54,862 bases of DNA, from positions 14,293-69,154 of the forward strand of contig NZ_LUFH02000024.1 of the NCBI RefSeq assembly GCF_001586785.1. The letters run 5' to 3'. Position numbers and translations under genes: made by a program. The stretch comes from Sphaerospermopsis aphanizomenoides BCCUSP55 (GTDB lineage: Bacteria > Cyanobacteriota > Cyanobacteriia > Cyanobacteriales > Nostocaceae). Shown here one piece after another: positions 1 through 8,219 of this stretch (within the stretch, counting starts at the first letter, position 1; the number at the start of each line of letters is the position of its first letter). The notes under the pieces are model-generated. The model was not told the DNA's origin, did not search any database, and saw only the letters and a program-made list of their open reading frames with translations.

Positions 1-74
1 TAGGGTGTAGGGTGTGGTGTGTAGGAGGAATAGAATTATTAATATGGGTTTTTAAGCTAAATGACAGTTTTAAC

Positions 75-116
75 ATCCAAAATCCAAAATCCAAAATCTA
101 AAATCCAAAATCCAAA
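75..116. repeat. Short tandem heptamer repeat, ATCCAAA x6
   Basis: Six head-to-tail 7-mers (ATCCAAA, one variant ATCTAAA) lie just before the cystine lyase start at 124. The reading frame is open through the repeat from an ATG at 61, but the encoded peptide (repeating I-Q-N-P-K-S-K) is the repeat read as protein. The same heptamer recurs at 2723-2750 and 17892-17912. Confidence 0.9.
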
Positions 117-123
117 ATTGATT

Positions 124-1284
124 ATGTTGCATCACCATCGCGCCCAATTTCCAGCTTTAGCAAATAAGATTTATTTTAATTATGGGGGACAAGGACCAAT
201 GCCTCAAGGGGCTATGGATGCTATTACCCAAAGTCAAGCCCATATTCAAGAAATAGGACCCTTTGGTACGGAGGCTTATGGCTGGATATCTCCGCAAATG
301 CAAGCTACCAAACAAGCGATCGCCTCAGAATTGAATGTAACACCAGACACCATCACTCTCACAGGTAACGTCACCATTGGCTGTAATATCGGAATGTGGG
401 GGATTGATTGGCAACCTGGCGACGCTATGCTACTCTCAGACTGTGAACATCCCGGTGTTATTGCCACTGCTGGGGAAATTAGCCGTAGGTTTGGAGTCGA
501 GGTTTCTACTTGTCCCTTGATAGCAACTTTAAATGAAGGCGACCCTGCAAGTATTATTGCCGAAAACTTACGCCCCAATACACGGTTGGTAGTTTTAAGT
601 CATGTTTTATGGAACACGGGTCAAGTCTTACCTATTGACAAAATCGCAGATATATGCAGGAATAACAATTCTTTATTGTTAGTAGATGCTGCACAATCAG
701 TTGGTGTTCTACCTTTGAATTTAGCAGAATTGGGGGTAGATTTCTATGCTTTTACTGGACATAAATGGTTATGCGGTCCTGCTGGTGTGGGTGGGTTGTA
801 TGTGCGAAGGGAAGCCAGGGAAAAATTACAACCCACATTTATTGGTTTGAATGGAGTTATTACCAATGACCAAGCACAACCAATCAATTGGCAACCAGAT
901 AGTAGGAGGTATGAAGTGTCTACCTTAGCAACTCCATTATATATCAGTTTAAGAGAAGCGATCGCCACTCATAACCAATGGGGAACACCAGAGGAACGCT
1001 ATCAGCAAATTTGCCAAAATAGTGCATATCTTTGGCATCAACTAACGAATTTACCAAATGTCAAATGTTTAAAAAATTCCCCACCCCAAAGCGGTTTAGT
1101 ATCATTTCAACTGACCAATAATCAGCCTAATACCAAATTAGTGCAATTTCTAGAATCACAAAAAATTCTTACCCGCATAATTGCCAATCCTAACTGCATT
1201 CGCGTCAGTGTTCATTACTTAACCTTAGAATCAGAAATTGACCAATTAATAGCAGCAATTGAAGATTTTTGTCATATAAAATAA
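124..1284 (+). CDS. L-cysteine/cystine C-S lyase (C-DES), PLP-dependent class V aminotransferase fold
   Basis: PLP enzyme of 386 residues that resembles the cyanobacterial cyst(e)ine lyase C-DES (Synechocystis slr2143 type) along its whole length. C-DES cleaves cystine to pyruvate, ammonia and cysteine persulfide, and can deliver sulfur for Fe-S cluster assembly. Visible signatures are FNYGGQGPMP near the N-terminus, DCEHPGVI, SHVLWNTGQVLP, VDAAQS, and the Schiff-base lysine K214 in FTGHKWLCGPAGVGGLYV. The ATG at 124 is preferred over the ATG at 61 because the 21 codons between them are a translated heptamer repeat and the homologous protein begins near HHHRAQFPAL. An isopenicillin-N-epimerase-like enzyme is the alternative, but the C-DES signatures are strong. 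Confidence 0.88.
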   Translation: MLHHHRAQFPALANKIYFNYGGQGPMPQGAMDAITQSQAHIQEIGPFGTEAYGWISPQMQATKQAIASELNVTPDTITLTGNVTIGCNIGMWGIDWQPGDAMLLSDCEHPGVIATAGEISRRFGVEVSTCPLIATLNEGDPASIIAENLRPNTRLVVLSHVLWNTGQVLPIDKIADICRNNNSLLLVDAAQSVGVLPLNLAELGVDFYAFTGHKWLCGPAGVGGLYVRREAREKLQPTFIGLNGVITNDQAQPINWQPDSRRYEVSTLATPLYISLREAIATHNQWGTPEERYQQICQNSAYLWHQLTNLPNVKCLKNSPPQSGLVSFQLTNNQPNTKLVQFLESQKILTRIIANPNCIRVSVHYLTLESEIDQLIAAIEDFCHIK

Positions 1285-1329
1285 CCGCAGATGCACGCAG
1301 ATAAACGCGGATAATTAATCTGTGTTTAT

Positions 1330-1363
1330 CAATTGATAATTGACAATTGACAATTGACAATTG
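1330..1363. repeat. Short tandem heptamer repeat, CAATTGA/TAATTGA x5
   Basis: About five copies of a 7-mer (CAATTGA with one TAATTGA) follow the cystine lyase gene. It is the same unit, in another phase, as the TTGATAA/TTGACAA arrays at 6250-6287 and 40220-40254. Confidence 0.9.
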
Positions 1364-1426
1364 TTTCATTCAAGGTTGAAACTCTCCCTTTTTAAGGATG
1401 AAAAGAAACAGATGCAGATAAATTTT

Positions 1427-1564
1427 AGGACTTACGCACAAGTCACGAAAAAATCAACCACGTTCACCGCAGGTGTTCCCTTTCGCCTAGCGTGCCAAAG
1501 GCATAGGATAGAACACGAAGGATAGGTAGGAATGAGGGTTTGAGAGATATTTTGCGTAAGTCCT
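1427..1564. mobile_element. MITE-like element with 12-bp terminal inverted repeats
   Basis: A 138-bp segment is bounded by AGGACTTACGCA (1427-1438) and its exact reverse complement TGCGTAAGTCCT (1553-1564). It contains no coding frame of note. Size and perfect inverted ends fit a miniature inverted-repeat element mobilised in trans. It sits 52 bp before the glycosyltransferase start at 1616 and, with the heptamer array at 1330-1363, accounts for most of the 331-bp gap. Confidence 0.7.
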
Positions 1565-1615
1565 GACTGTCCTGAAATTAAAACTTTTGCATCCTTGCTA
1601 TCGCACGTAAAAATC

Positions 1616-2698
1616 ATGAATAGACCTATTTTATATATAGCCATTACTAATCACGGCTTTGGTCATACTACCCGCACTGCTGCCGTAGCTGCAACCATCC
1701 AAAAATTTTGTCCAGAAGTGTTGTTAATTATCGTTACAACTGCACCTAGATGGTTGTTAGAATCCTATATTAAAGGTGATTTTATTCACCGTCAACGTGC
1801 TTTTGATTTAGGTGTGGTGCAAACAGATAGTTTGACAATGGATAAAGCCGCTACTTTAACGAAATTACAGGAAATTCAGAAAAAGCAAAATTCTTTAATT
1901 GCCTCAGAAGTTAATTTTATTCGTCAAAATCGTGTTAACCTCATCTTGGCGGATATTCCTTTTCTCGCTGCTGGCTTTGCCAAAGCGGCAAATATTCCCT
2001 GCTGGATGACAAGTAACTTTAGCTGGGACTTTATTTATCGAGACTGGGGAGGAGAATTTATAGAAATTGCTGATTGGATTAGTGATTGGTATACTAAGAG
2101 CGATCGCTTGTTCCGTCTTCCTTTCCACGAAAAGATGTCAGCTTTTCCCAATATTATAGATGTAGGTTTAACAGGTGGTTCTCCCCACTTTCCTACCGAT
2201 GAAATACGCACAACTTGGGGAATAACTGCACCACGAGAAAAAACCATCTTACTCAGCTTTGGTGGTTTAGGTTTACAAGCAATTCCGTATCATCATCTTA
2301 GTCAATTTCCTGATTGGCAATTTATCACTTTTGATGTTTCCGCACCAGAGTTACCCAACTTAATTAAAATCACAAATCGTCAATATCGGCCTGTAGATTT
2401 TATGTCAATTTGTGGACGAGTGATTTCTAAACCTGGATACAGCACTTTTGCAGAAGCTACCCGTTTAGAATTACCTATTATCACCATACCCCGTGATGAC
2501 TTTGCAGAAGCTAATTTGCTGTTAGAAGGAATCAAGAACTACAATTACCATCAAATTATCACACCAACAGAATTTTTTCAAGGAAATTGGGATTTTCTCC
2601 ATGACTCACCCCAACCACCAAAGCAAACGCAACCAATAGCGAAAGATGGGAATGAAACTATAGCCAAGACCGTGATAAATTATTTTCAGTCACTGTAA
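1616..2698 (+). CDS. GT-B fold glycosyltransferase-like protein (MurG / arabinokinase N-domain type)
   Basis: A 360-residue protein that opens with a beta strand and glycine loop, ILYIAITNHGFGHTTRTAAV, the HGFGH-T-R signature of the nucleotide-sugar glycosyltransferase fold also found in the N-terminal half of plant arabinokinases. The C-terminal half carries the usual donor-site pattern: SFGG at the domain junction, then SKPGYSTFAEATRLELPIITIPR. The predicted role is sugar transfer from a nucleotide sugar; donor and acceptor cannot be read from the sequence. ATG 1616 is chosen over an upstream ATG (1595) because the conserved fold begins immediately after it. A heptamer repeat and yjbQ follow downstream. 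Confidence 0.7.
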   Translation: MNRPILYIAITNHGFGHTTRTAAVAATIQKFCPEVLLIIVTTAPRWLLESYIKGDFIHRQRAFDLGVVQTDSLTMDKAATLTKLQEIQKKQNSLIASEVNFIRQNRVNLILADIPFLAAGFAKAANIPCWMTSNFSWDFIYRDWGGEFIEIADWISDWYTKSDRLFRLPFHEKMSAFPNIIDVGLTGGSPHFPTDEIRTTWGITAPREKTILLSFGGLGLQAIPYHHLSQFPDWQFITFDVSAPELPNLIKITNRQYRPVDFMSICGRVISKPGYSTFAEATRLELPIITIPRDDFAEANLLLEGIKNYNYHQIITPTEFFQGNWDFLHDSPQPPKQTQPIAKDGNETIAKTVINYFQSL

Positions 2699-2722
2699 AT
2701 TAAGGTTGGTAAAATACTCCCA

Positions 2723-2750
2723 ATCCAAAATCTAAAATCTAAAATCCCAA
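2723..2750. repeat. Short tandem heptamer repeat, ATCCAAA/ATCTAAA x4
   Basis: Four 7-mer units (ATCCAAA, ATCTAAA, ATCTAAA, ATCCCAA) end six bases before the yjbQ start codon, so they occupy the place where its ribosome binding site would be expected. Confidence 0.85.
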
Positions 2751-2756
2751 ATTGGT

Positions 2757-3170
2757 ATGACACACTACCAAAAATTACTCAGAGTTACCACAACGGGTAA
2801 ATCATTTCAAAATATTACCGCGCCAATTGCTGCCATCGTTACAGAATCTGGGGTAAAAACTGGACTTTGTACTTTATTCTTGCGTCACACTTCAGCCAGT
2901 TTAGTCATTCAAGAAAATGCTGATCCTGATGTGTTAAGAGACTTAGCGAATTTTATGGCGAAATTAGTACCAGAAGGCAACTATTATATTCATGATGCCG
3001 AAGGTGCTGATGATATGCCAGGACACATACGTACAGTTTTAACTCATACTTCCGAAACTATTCCTATTAATAATGGGCATTTAGTTTTAGGAACATGGCA
3101 AGGTATTTATATTTGGGAACATCGGCAGCATAGCCATGCTAGAGAGTTGGTAGTTCATATTTCTGGATAA
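2757..3170 (+). CDS. YjbQ family protein (UPF0047)
   Basis: A 137-residue single-domain protein of normal family length. Recognisable YjbQ/UPF0047 elements are LCTLFLRHTSASLVIQENAD in the first half, DAEGADDMPGHIRT in the middle, and GTWQGIYIWEHR followed by HARELVVHISG at the end. Family members are trimers with a conserved His/Asp/Glu site; weak thiamine phosphate synthase activity is reported for some, so databases often name them secondary thiamine-phosphate synthase, but the physiological role is unsettled. The start follows a heptamer repeat, with no clear ribosome binding site. A strong hairpin (3267-3308) follows about 100 bp downstream. Confidence 0.9.
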   Translation: MTHYQKLLRVTTTGKSFQNITAPIAAIVTESGVKTGLCTLFLRHTSASLVIQENADPDVLRDLANFMAKLVPEGNYYIHDAEGADDMPGHIRTVLTHTSETIPINNGHLVLGTWQGIYIWEHRQHSHARELVVHISG

Positions 3171-3266
3171 ATTGAATGTGGTCAAGATGGGCTGTCTGTT
3201 TCCAACTTACTTGATCGCCCTATTCTCCTGACTTGAAGATTGTGTCCAAAACTTTACATCAGCATA

Positions 3267-3308
3267 AATAACAATAATCCCTGTAAACTAGAAGGGATTA
3301 TTGTTATA
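3267..3308. terminator. Hairpin terminator candidate after yjbQ
   Basis: AATAACAATAATCCC (3267-3281) pairs with GGGATTATTGTTAT (3294-3307): a perfect 14-bp stem with a 12-base loop, flanked by A/T-rich sequence on both sides, so it could act in either direction. It fits as the end of the yjbQ transcript. The rest of the 353-bp gap (3171-3523) shows nothing else. Confidence 0.6.
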
Positions 3309-3523
3309 TAATATCTGCCTAATTAGTGTTCATAACTGTTTTTTTCTTACCTGTTTCCAGCCCAAACAGAAATGATAAATATTCAAACAGACATGGCATG
3401 AGATATATAGTAGATTGCAAATGATATACAAAATTTAATAACAAAGCCAGATGCCAAGCAAGTTTCAACTCTGTTGTCTTTTAAGAGTTACCTATTTTCT
3501 GGTCTCTCTCTCTTGGTGTAAAT

Positions 3524-3724
3524 TTACCAAACCTCTATTGCTGCCGCATATTCAGCTTGCATTTTAATAACTTCTTCAACAGTTAAAGGAGATATTTCCG
3601 CTTGTTCAATTTCTGATTGTGTAAAATTTTGTCTTAGTGTTTCTATTACTTGAGGTAGCATCATCAGCCACTTAAAGCAGTAGGTTCTGTTGTTATTGAC
3701 GATATTGATTTGGTAGCCTTGCAT
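3524..3724 (-). CDS. Small hypothetical protein, 66 aa
   Basis: Not recognised. The frame begins at ATG (3724) with an AGGGAA-like ribosome binding site about ten bases upstream. The product has a Tyr/Asn-rich start (QGYQINIVNNNRTY), a hydrophobic patch (CFKWLMMLPQVI), then a helical acidic C-terminus with repeated E/Q (EIEQAEISPLTVEEVIKMQAEYAAAI). This composition looks like real protein rather than a shadow frame, and nothing lies on the opposite strand. There are no neighbours within 350 bp on either side, so it would be monocistronic. It could also be the remnant of a longer gene. Confidence 0.45.
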   Translation of the reverse strand: MQGYQINIVNNNRTYCFKWLMMLPQVIETLRQNFTQSEIEQAEISPLTVEEVIKMQAEYAAAIEVW

Positions 3725-4046
3725 AATATAATTCCCTTGTTGTGAATAGTAGTTTCTATTTTCTTGGTCTTCTATTCTTCTTCAGGAAGAATTAAAGACT
3801 TACAAAAGCAATCAATCAACTTTCTAAAACATAACATTATTGTTTTGTTGGCGTTACAGTAATTTCACAACAATTTTTTTTTAGTAGATTCACTTAAATA
3901 AATCTCAAATAACTAACTATAATCACTGACAACTCTTATATATTTTTTTATCTTGTTCATTGTTTGCTGAAAATACAGATAATTAAGCCAACTAAACGAA
4001 ATTCTAAGGCTGATAGTATTACCAATACTGTATTCCTAGCGTTGTC

Positions 4047-4130
4047 TATAGCTGTAGCCAGGATAATTAGGACATGATTAATCCTTGAAACGTAGATATA
4101 ACAAGGCTTTTCCTCCTGCCTCCTGCTATA
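4047..4130. repeat. Miniature dispersed repeat bounded by TATAGC / GCTATA
   Basis: An 84-bp segment begins TATAGCTG and ends TCCTGCTATA. Its 3' half (AAACGTAGATATAACAAGGC, then a CCTCCTG-rich stretch) resembles the 3' half of the 10837-10927 element, which ends TTCTGCTATA. The two are best explained as diverged members of one small repeat family. Confidence 0.45.
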
Positions 4131-4305
4131 CTTAAGTAAAATCCTAAGTTATTTCGTGTTATTACTACTAAAGAAAGCAGCAGATAACCCAACACAGCTT
4201 TAATCTTTATAGCAGGTGACTCCAGTGAAAAAGCTTTTACAGTATAGGTTTTATCATCTGTTGATGTCCTAACCACCTTGGCTGTTGCTTTATTTCTTGC
4301 CATCA

Positions 4306-4332
4306 GGTGCGCTAACTCTCAATTAACGCACC
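4306..4332. repeat. GGTGCG hairpin repeat, copy 1
   Basis: GGTGCGCTAA (4306-4315) and TTAACGCACC (4323-4332) form a 10-bp stem with one mismatch. The same stem with a different loop recurs at 49917-49941. It lies 103 bp beyond the 3' end of the aminotransferase gene and may serve as its terminator, although no strong U-tract follows. Confidence 0.6.
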
Positions 4333-4434
4333 CAAATACAACAACCCTACTTAACTACAGCAGTTTTCAGCAGTAAAACCCTTTTGCTGCAAGGCTTTGT
4401 CATAAAAATTTCTACCTTATTGATCTGCAATATG

Positions 4435-5577
4435 CTATAAAACTTTCTTCAAAGCCTCAACTAACCTATCCACGCTTTCAGAACGACTATTAAAACCCAT
4501 CAAACCCACACGCCAAACCTTACCCGCAAGTTCTCCCAAACCGCCACCAACTTCAATGTTATGCTCAAGTAATAACTGCCGTGCTACAGCCTTTCCATCC
4601 ACCCCTTCAGGAATGCAAACAGTTGTTAAAGTTGGTAGTCGGTATTCCTTGGCAACGTGCATTTTTAAACCAATACTTTCCAACTGTTCCCAAAGATATT
4701 CGACATTTTGTTGATGACGTTGCCAGCAATTTGCTAAACCTTCTTCTGCAACTAAACGCAATGCTTCCCGTAAGCCATAATATAAATTAATCGGGGCTGT
4801 GTGGTGATATGTGCGTTCAGCACCCCAATATTTTCCTAACAACAACATATCTAAATACCAATTTGCAACCTTACTCTCCCGCTTTTGCAACTTTTCCATT
4901 GCCCGGGGACTCATGGTAAAGGGAGAAGCACCAGGAGAACAACCCAACCCTTTTTGACTGCAACTATAAGCTAAGTCCACACCCCACTCATCTAAGAAAA
5001 TGGGAACACCACCTAAACTAGTTACGGTATCCACTAATAGCAATGTGCCATATTTACGGCACAACTCACCCACTTCTTCCAATGGTTGACGTGCGCCGGT
5101 GGAGGTTTCCGCATGAACTAAAGCTAAAATTGCTGGTTTATGAGTTTCTAAAGCTGTGCTAATTTCATCTAAGGAAAATACCTGTCCCCAAGGTTTGGTA
5201 ATGGTTCGCACATCTGCGCCATATCTTCCCGCCATATCTACTAAGCGATTACCGAAATAACCAGCTACACCAATTAATACCACATCTCCTGGTTCTACGG
5301 TGTTAGCTAAAGTCGCTTCCATTGCAGCTGTACCTGTACCGCTAACGGCGATGGTGTGGGGGTTTTCCGTTTGCCATACGTAGCGTAATAAAGACTGAAT
5401 TTCATCCATCAGGGCTAAAAATGCGGGGTCAAGATGCCCTAATGGTGTGGTGTTCATGGCCTGCAATACCGCAGGATGGGCGTTAGATGGACCAGGGCCA
5501 AGTAATAAACGGTTGGGAACTTCTAAGGGTGAGAGTTGTAACTTTTGATTATTGTTGATGGCAATTGTGGATGTCAT
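4435..5577 (-). CDS. Alanine--glyoxylate / serine--pyruvate aminotransferase family protein
   Basis: Class V PLP aminotransferase of 380 residues, normal family length. It begins with the family signature LLLGPGPSNAHPAVLQAM, continues with AVSGTGTAAMEATLAN (cofactor phosphate site), HAETSTGA and LVDTVTSLGG (the Asp that contacts the pyridine nitrogen), and has its Schiff-base lysine at K209 in SCSQKGLGCSPG. Members transfer amino groups between alanine, serine, glyoxylate and pyruvate. In cyanobacteria this points to photorespiratory glyoxylate or glycine metabolism; older annotations call it soluble hydrogenase small subunit, which is misleading. The HPP-family gene is divergent on the other side of about 155 bp. 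Confidence 0.9.
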   Translation of the reverse strand: MTSTIAINNNQKLQLSPLEVPNRLLLGPGPSNAHPAVLQAMNTTPLGHLDPAFLALMDEIQSLLRYVWQTENPHTIAVSGTGTAAMEATLANTVEPGDVVLIGVAGYFGNRLVDMAGRYGADVRTITKPWGQVFSLDEISTALETHKPAILALVHAETSTGARQPLEEVGELCRKYGTLLLVDTVTSLGGVPIFLDEWGVDLAYSCSQKGLGCSPGASPFTMSPRAMEKLQKRESKVANWYLDMLLLGKYWGAERTYHHTAPINLYYGLREALRLVAEEGLANCWQRHQQNVEYLWEQLESIGLKMHVAKEYRLPTLTTVCIPEGVDGKAVARQLLLEHNIEVGGGLGELAGKVWRVGLMGFNSRSESVDRLVEALKKVL

Positions 5578-5732
5578 AAATTGATGTGAGGCTAAATGGT
5601 AATTAATGGCATCATAGAACGATTAGATTACCGATGTTTTCATCAGCTTCAAGATTGTCTATCATTCGCAGGAAGAAGCCATACCCCCAAAGTCTTAAAG
5701 TAGATGTAACAAGCTGTAAAGGCTATGGCCGC

Positions 5733-6260
5733 ATGAGTCAAAAACGTTCTAGTTTAAAACCATTACAAGGGGCAAATCGCACACTCAGGCGCAGGTTAGA
5801 CTGGAAAGGAGAAATAGCATTGGCTATAGCCCCAACCGTAACAGTACTATTAGTTATGGGTTTTGTAGAAGCACTGACTCAACAACGTCTATTATTTGCT
5901 TCTCTTGCTTCCAGTGCTTTTTTAATTTATCTTGACCCCCAACATGGAACTAATGCTATCCGTACTTTAATACTTGCTCAAATGATGGCTGCGAGTATTG
6001 GTTTTACCACTTATTTAATGTTTGGTGGGGGGTATATTTCCGGTGGACTGGCAATGGTATCAGCCATTTTCCTGATGATTATACTAGATGCTATGCACCC
6101 CCCAGCCGTTGCCACCTCTGTCAGTTTTGCCCTCAAAGCTAATAATGTTAGTAACCTAGTATTATTTGCCTGGGCATTGGGAATTACAGCTATTTTGGTA
6201 GGATTAGAACGTTATGCTTTGTGGTTGTTGGCACATTACGCAGGTGACATTGATAATTGA
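5733..6260 (+). CDS. HPP family integral membrane protein
   Basis: About 175 residues with four hydrophobic segments and the diagnostic motif LDAMHPPAVATS that gives the family its name. DPQHGTN in the first loop is also typical. HPP-family proteins in cyanobacteria and chloroplasts have been linked to nitrite transport, so a role in nitrite or other anion uptake across the inner membrane is possible but not shown here. ATG 5733 is chosen: the frame is open from 5634, but the first 33 codons are basic and unlike the family. The stop codon lies inside a TTGATAA repeat array. DUF1499 follows on the same strand. Confidence 0.82.
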   Translation: MSQKRSSLKPLQGANRTLRRRLDWKGEIALAIAPTVTVLLVMGFVEALTQQRLLFASLASSAFLIYLDPQHGTNAIRTLILAQMMAASIGFTTYLMFGGGYISGGLAMVSAIFLMIILDAMHPPAVATSVSFALKANNVSNLVLFAWALGITAILVGLERYALWLLAHYAGDIDN

Positions 6261-6287
6261 CAATTGATAATTGATAATTGATAATTG
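6250..6287. repeat. Short tandem heptamer repeat, TTGATAA/TTGACAA x5
   Basis: Five 7-mers that overlap the 3' end of the HPP gene, whose TGA stop at 6258-6260 is inside the array, and run to 17 bp before the DUF1499 start at 6304. The same unit forms the array at 40220-40254. Confidence 0.9.
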
Positions 6288-6303
6288 TTTCATTATTAAT
6301 CCT

Positions 6304-6702
6304 ATGATATTCTCAGGTACAAGACCCAATAATTTAGGCGTTAAAGATGGTAGATTAGCACCCTGTCCGGCTAGTCCTAACTGTGTTTGCAGTCAGAGTT
6401 CAGATTCACTCCATCAAATTGCACCGCTGAGTTTTACATCTACACCAGCACAAGCATTATCTCAACTTCAAGGTATTATTCAATCTTTACCTAGAACCAA
6501 GATAATTAGTGAAACAGAAAATTATCTATATGCAGAATTCAAAACTGCTTTGATGGGATTTGTTGATGATGTGGAATTTTATCTAGACTCTAACGAGCAA
6601 GTAATTCATGTACGTTCAGCTTCCCGATTAGGGTATGGCGACTTAGGAGTAAATCGCCAACGCATAGAGACAATTCGCACTCTATTTAATCAATCTAATT
6701 AA
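6304..6702 (+). CDS. DUF1499 domain protein
   Basis: A 132-residue protein that covers essentially one DUF1499 domain. Signatures are LAPCPASPNCVCSQSSD near the N-terminus and FVDDVEFYLD...VIHVRSASRLGYGDLGVNR towards the C-terminus. The function of the family is unknown; members occur in cyanobacteria, proteobacteria and plastids. ATG 6304 is used because the 11 upstream codons of the open frame are repeat sequence. The 3' end overlaps the 3' end of the convergent glycosyltransferase by 8 bp (6695-6702), so the two transcripts converge without a spacer. Confidence 0.88.
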   Translation: MIFSGTRPNNLGVKDGRLAPCPASPNCVCSQSSDSLHQIAPLSFTSTPAQALSQLQGIIQSLPRTKIISETENYLYAEFKTALMGFVDDVEFYLDSNEQVIHVRSASRLGYGDLGVNRQRIETIRTLFNQSN

Positions 6703-7768
6703 CTACAGCAGGTCGTAAATATCCATTTTGTTGAGCGAATTTATCCTGGAGAATTTGTTGATAAACTGCTTCATAACCATCTGTCATCTGTTGCACACTA
6801 AAATGGGTTTCTACATATCGCCGACAAGCATAGCGGTTTAATCTCTCTACTCTATCAATAGCCTGAATAAATTCTTGAGTATGATTGCAAAGGAAACCTG
6901 TTTCACCATCAGCAATTACTTCAGGAGTTGAACCCATTCGCATTGCTATTACTGGTGTACCTGAAGCCATTGATTCTACCATCACTAACCCAAATGGTTC
7001 TCTCCAAGTAATGGGAAATAACGTTGCTACAGCACCTCCCATCAGGACATTTTTTTCAGCATGATTAGCTTCACCTAAATATTGGATTTGTTTACCGTCA
7101 ATATGTGGTTTAATTTCTTTTTCAAAATATTCTACATCTACCACATCTACTTTACCTGCCATTTTCAACTGCCAACCAGATTGTTTAGCAATTTCAATTG
7201 CCAAATGCGCTCCTTTTTCTGGAGACATTCTTCCCAGAAATGCTAAGTAAGGCTCATTTATTGGTTGGGGATAAAATTCATAACTACTAACATCAATGCC
7301 ATTGTAAACTGTGGCTACATAATTTAATCCTAATCTGGGTTCTCTTTGAGCATCAGAAATACTGATGTAAGGTTGTTTTTTGGCGTATTTAAAGATTTTC
7401 TCGTTATCTGGTGTAAAAATTCCATGCAAGGTGTGAACGGTGGGAGTTTTGACCAACTTTGTGTAAGCTAAAGGGGTATGTCCAGTATGAGAATGAATTA
7501 TATCAAACTCTTCACATCGTTCATAAACTAAAGCCAGATTTAGCAATTCATAAATACTGTAATCTTTAACAGTAGAATCAAGTCTTAAAGCGCGGGGATG
7601 CACTGATATTAAATTCGCCAAAGTTAGGGAATCTCCGGATGCAAATAACGTAACTTCATGTCCTCGTTTAACTAATTCATCCGTTAACAGCCCCACTACT
7701 AATTCTATTCCACCATAAGCTGGTGGTGGTACTCTTTCCCACAATGGAGCAATCTGAGCAATTCTCAT
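6695..7768 (-). CDS. Glycosyltransferase family 4
   Basis: A 357-residue GT-B enzyme. The N-terminal acceptor domain begins MRIAQIAPLWERVPPPAYGG, with a glycine-rich loop and GHEVTLFASGDS. The C-terminal donor domain has LAFLGRMSPEKGAHLAI and the GT4 E-x7-E signature in REPFGLVMVESMASGTPVIA. The probable reaction is retaining transfer of a hexose from a nucleotide sugar in polysaccharide or glycolipid synthesis. The start is ATG 7768, which has a perfect AGGAGG six bases upstream; the frame also extends two codons to a TTG at 7774. It converges with DUF1499. Confidence 0.9.
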   Translation of the reverse strand: MRIAQIAPLWERVPPPAYGGIELVVGLLTDELVKRGHEVTLFASGDSLTLANLISVHPRALRLDSTVKDYSIYELLNLALVYERCEEFDIIHSHTGHTPLAYTKLVKTPTVHTLHGIFTPDNEKIFKYAKKQPYISISDAQREPRLGLNYVATVYNGIDVSSYEFYPQPINEPYLAFLGRMSPEKGAHLAIEIAKQSGWQLKMAGKVDVVDVEYFEKEIKPHIDGKQIQYLGEANHAEKNVLMGGAVATLFPITWREPFGLVMVESMASGTPVIAMRMGSTPEVIADGETGFLCNHTQEFIQAIDRVERLNRYACRRYVETHFSVQQMTDGYEAVYQQILQDKFAQQNGYLRPAVVN

Positions 7769-8219
7769 GATCAACCTCCTAAAAGGTAAGACGGTAAATT
7801 AGTGGTGTTTATTTTTTTGATGTAAATTAATGGCCAGCGATTTACTATAGCAGTAAAGCACTTGAAACACCAACTATATGGATAATTGCTTCAAAATCTT
7901 ATGACGTAACTTGGATATTTTTTGTCTATCTTAGTAGGGAAATTATCTTCTGCTTCAGACATAAATTAGCCAAATATTCACAGAAGTATAATCATGATAA
8001 TCGTGAATTAATACACAAAAATAGTCTAATTATCTCAAAATAAACAATTTATTATCTGCTGATATTTAGGGATTATTATTTTGGTTGTTTAGTCTTCACA
8101 TTTTGCAAATTTATGCAACAAACAGTAATTGATTTTCTGCTAATTTACCTATAAATACCTTGACTGCTTTGATGAAAATCGTATATTATAATACAATAAA
8201 TATACAATTAAGTATAAAC
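7769..8219. other. 451-bp divergent intergenic region (GT4 / potC)
   Basis: Very AT-rich divergent promoter region between the glycosyltransferase and the lone potC-like gene. I see no repeat element, hairpin or coding frame that I would support. The AGGAGG of the glycosyltransferase lies at its left edge. The open frame of potC extends to 8160 but shows no conserved sequence there. Confidence 0.6.

Larger units (their letters stand above)
3725..4434. other. Gene-poor 710-bp gap with small repeats
   Basis: AT-rich sequence between the small protein and the class V aminotransferase. I see a TATAGC...GCTATA-bounded miniature repeat (4047-4130) and a GGTGCG hairpin (4306-4332). A 78-codon minus-strand frame at 4067-4303 runs through the miniature repeat and is not accepted as a gene. 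Nothing else is supported. Confidence 0.6.

Noticed and set aside
1-60. 3' end of an upstream gene
   Set aside because: The first bases are TAGGGTG-type repeat and AT-rich leader; no coding frame could be assigned.
4067-4303. 78-codon minus-strand frame (product beginning MARNKATAKV)
   Set aside because: Its second half is the translated miniature repeat at 4047-4130, there is no ribosome binding site, and the start abuts the GGTGCG hairpin. The first half looks protein-like but cannot be supported alone.
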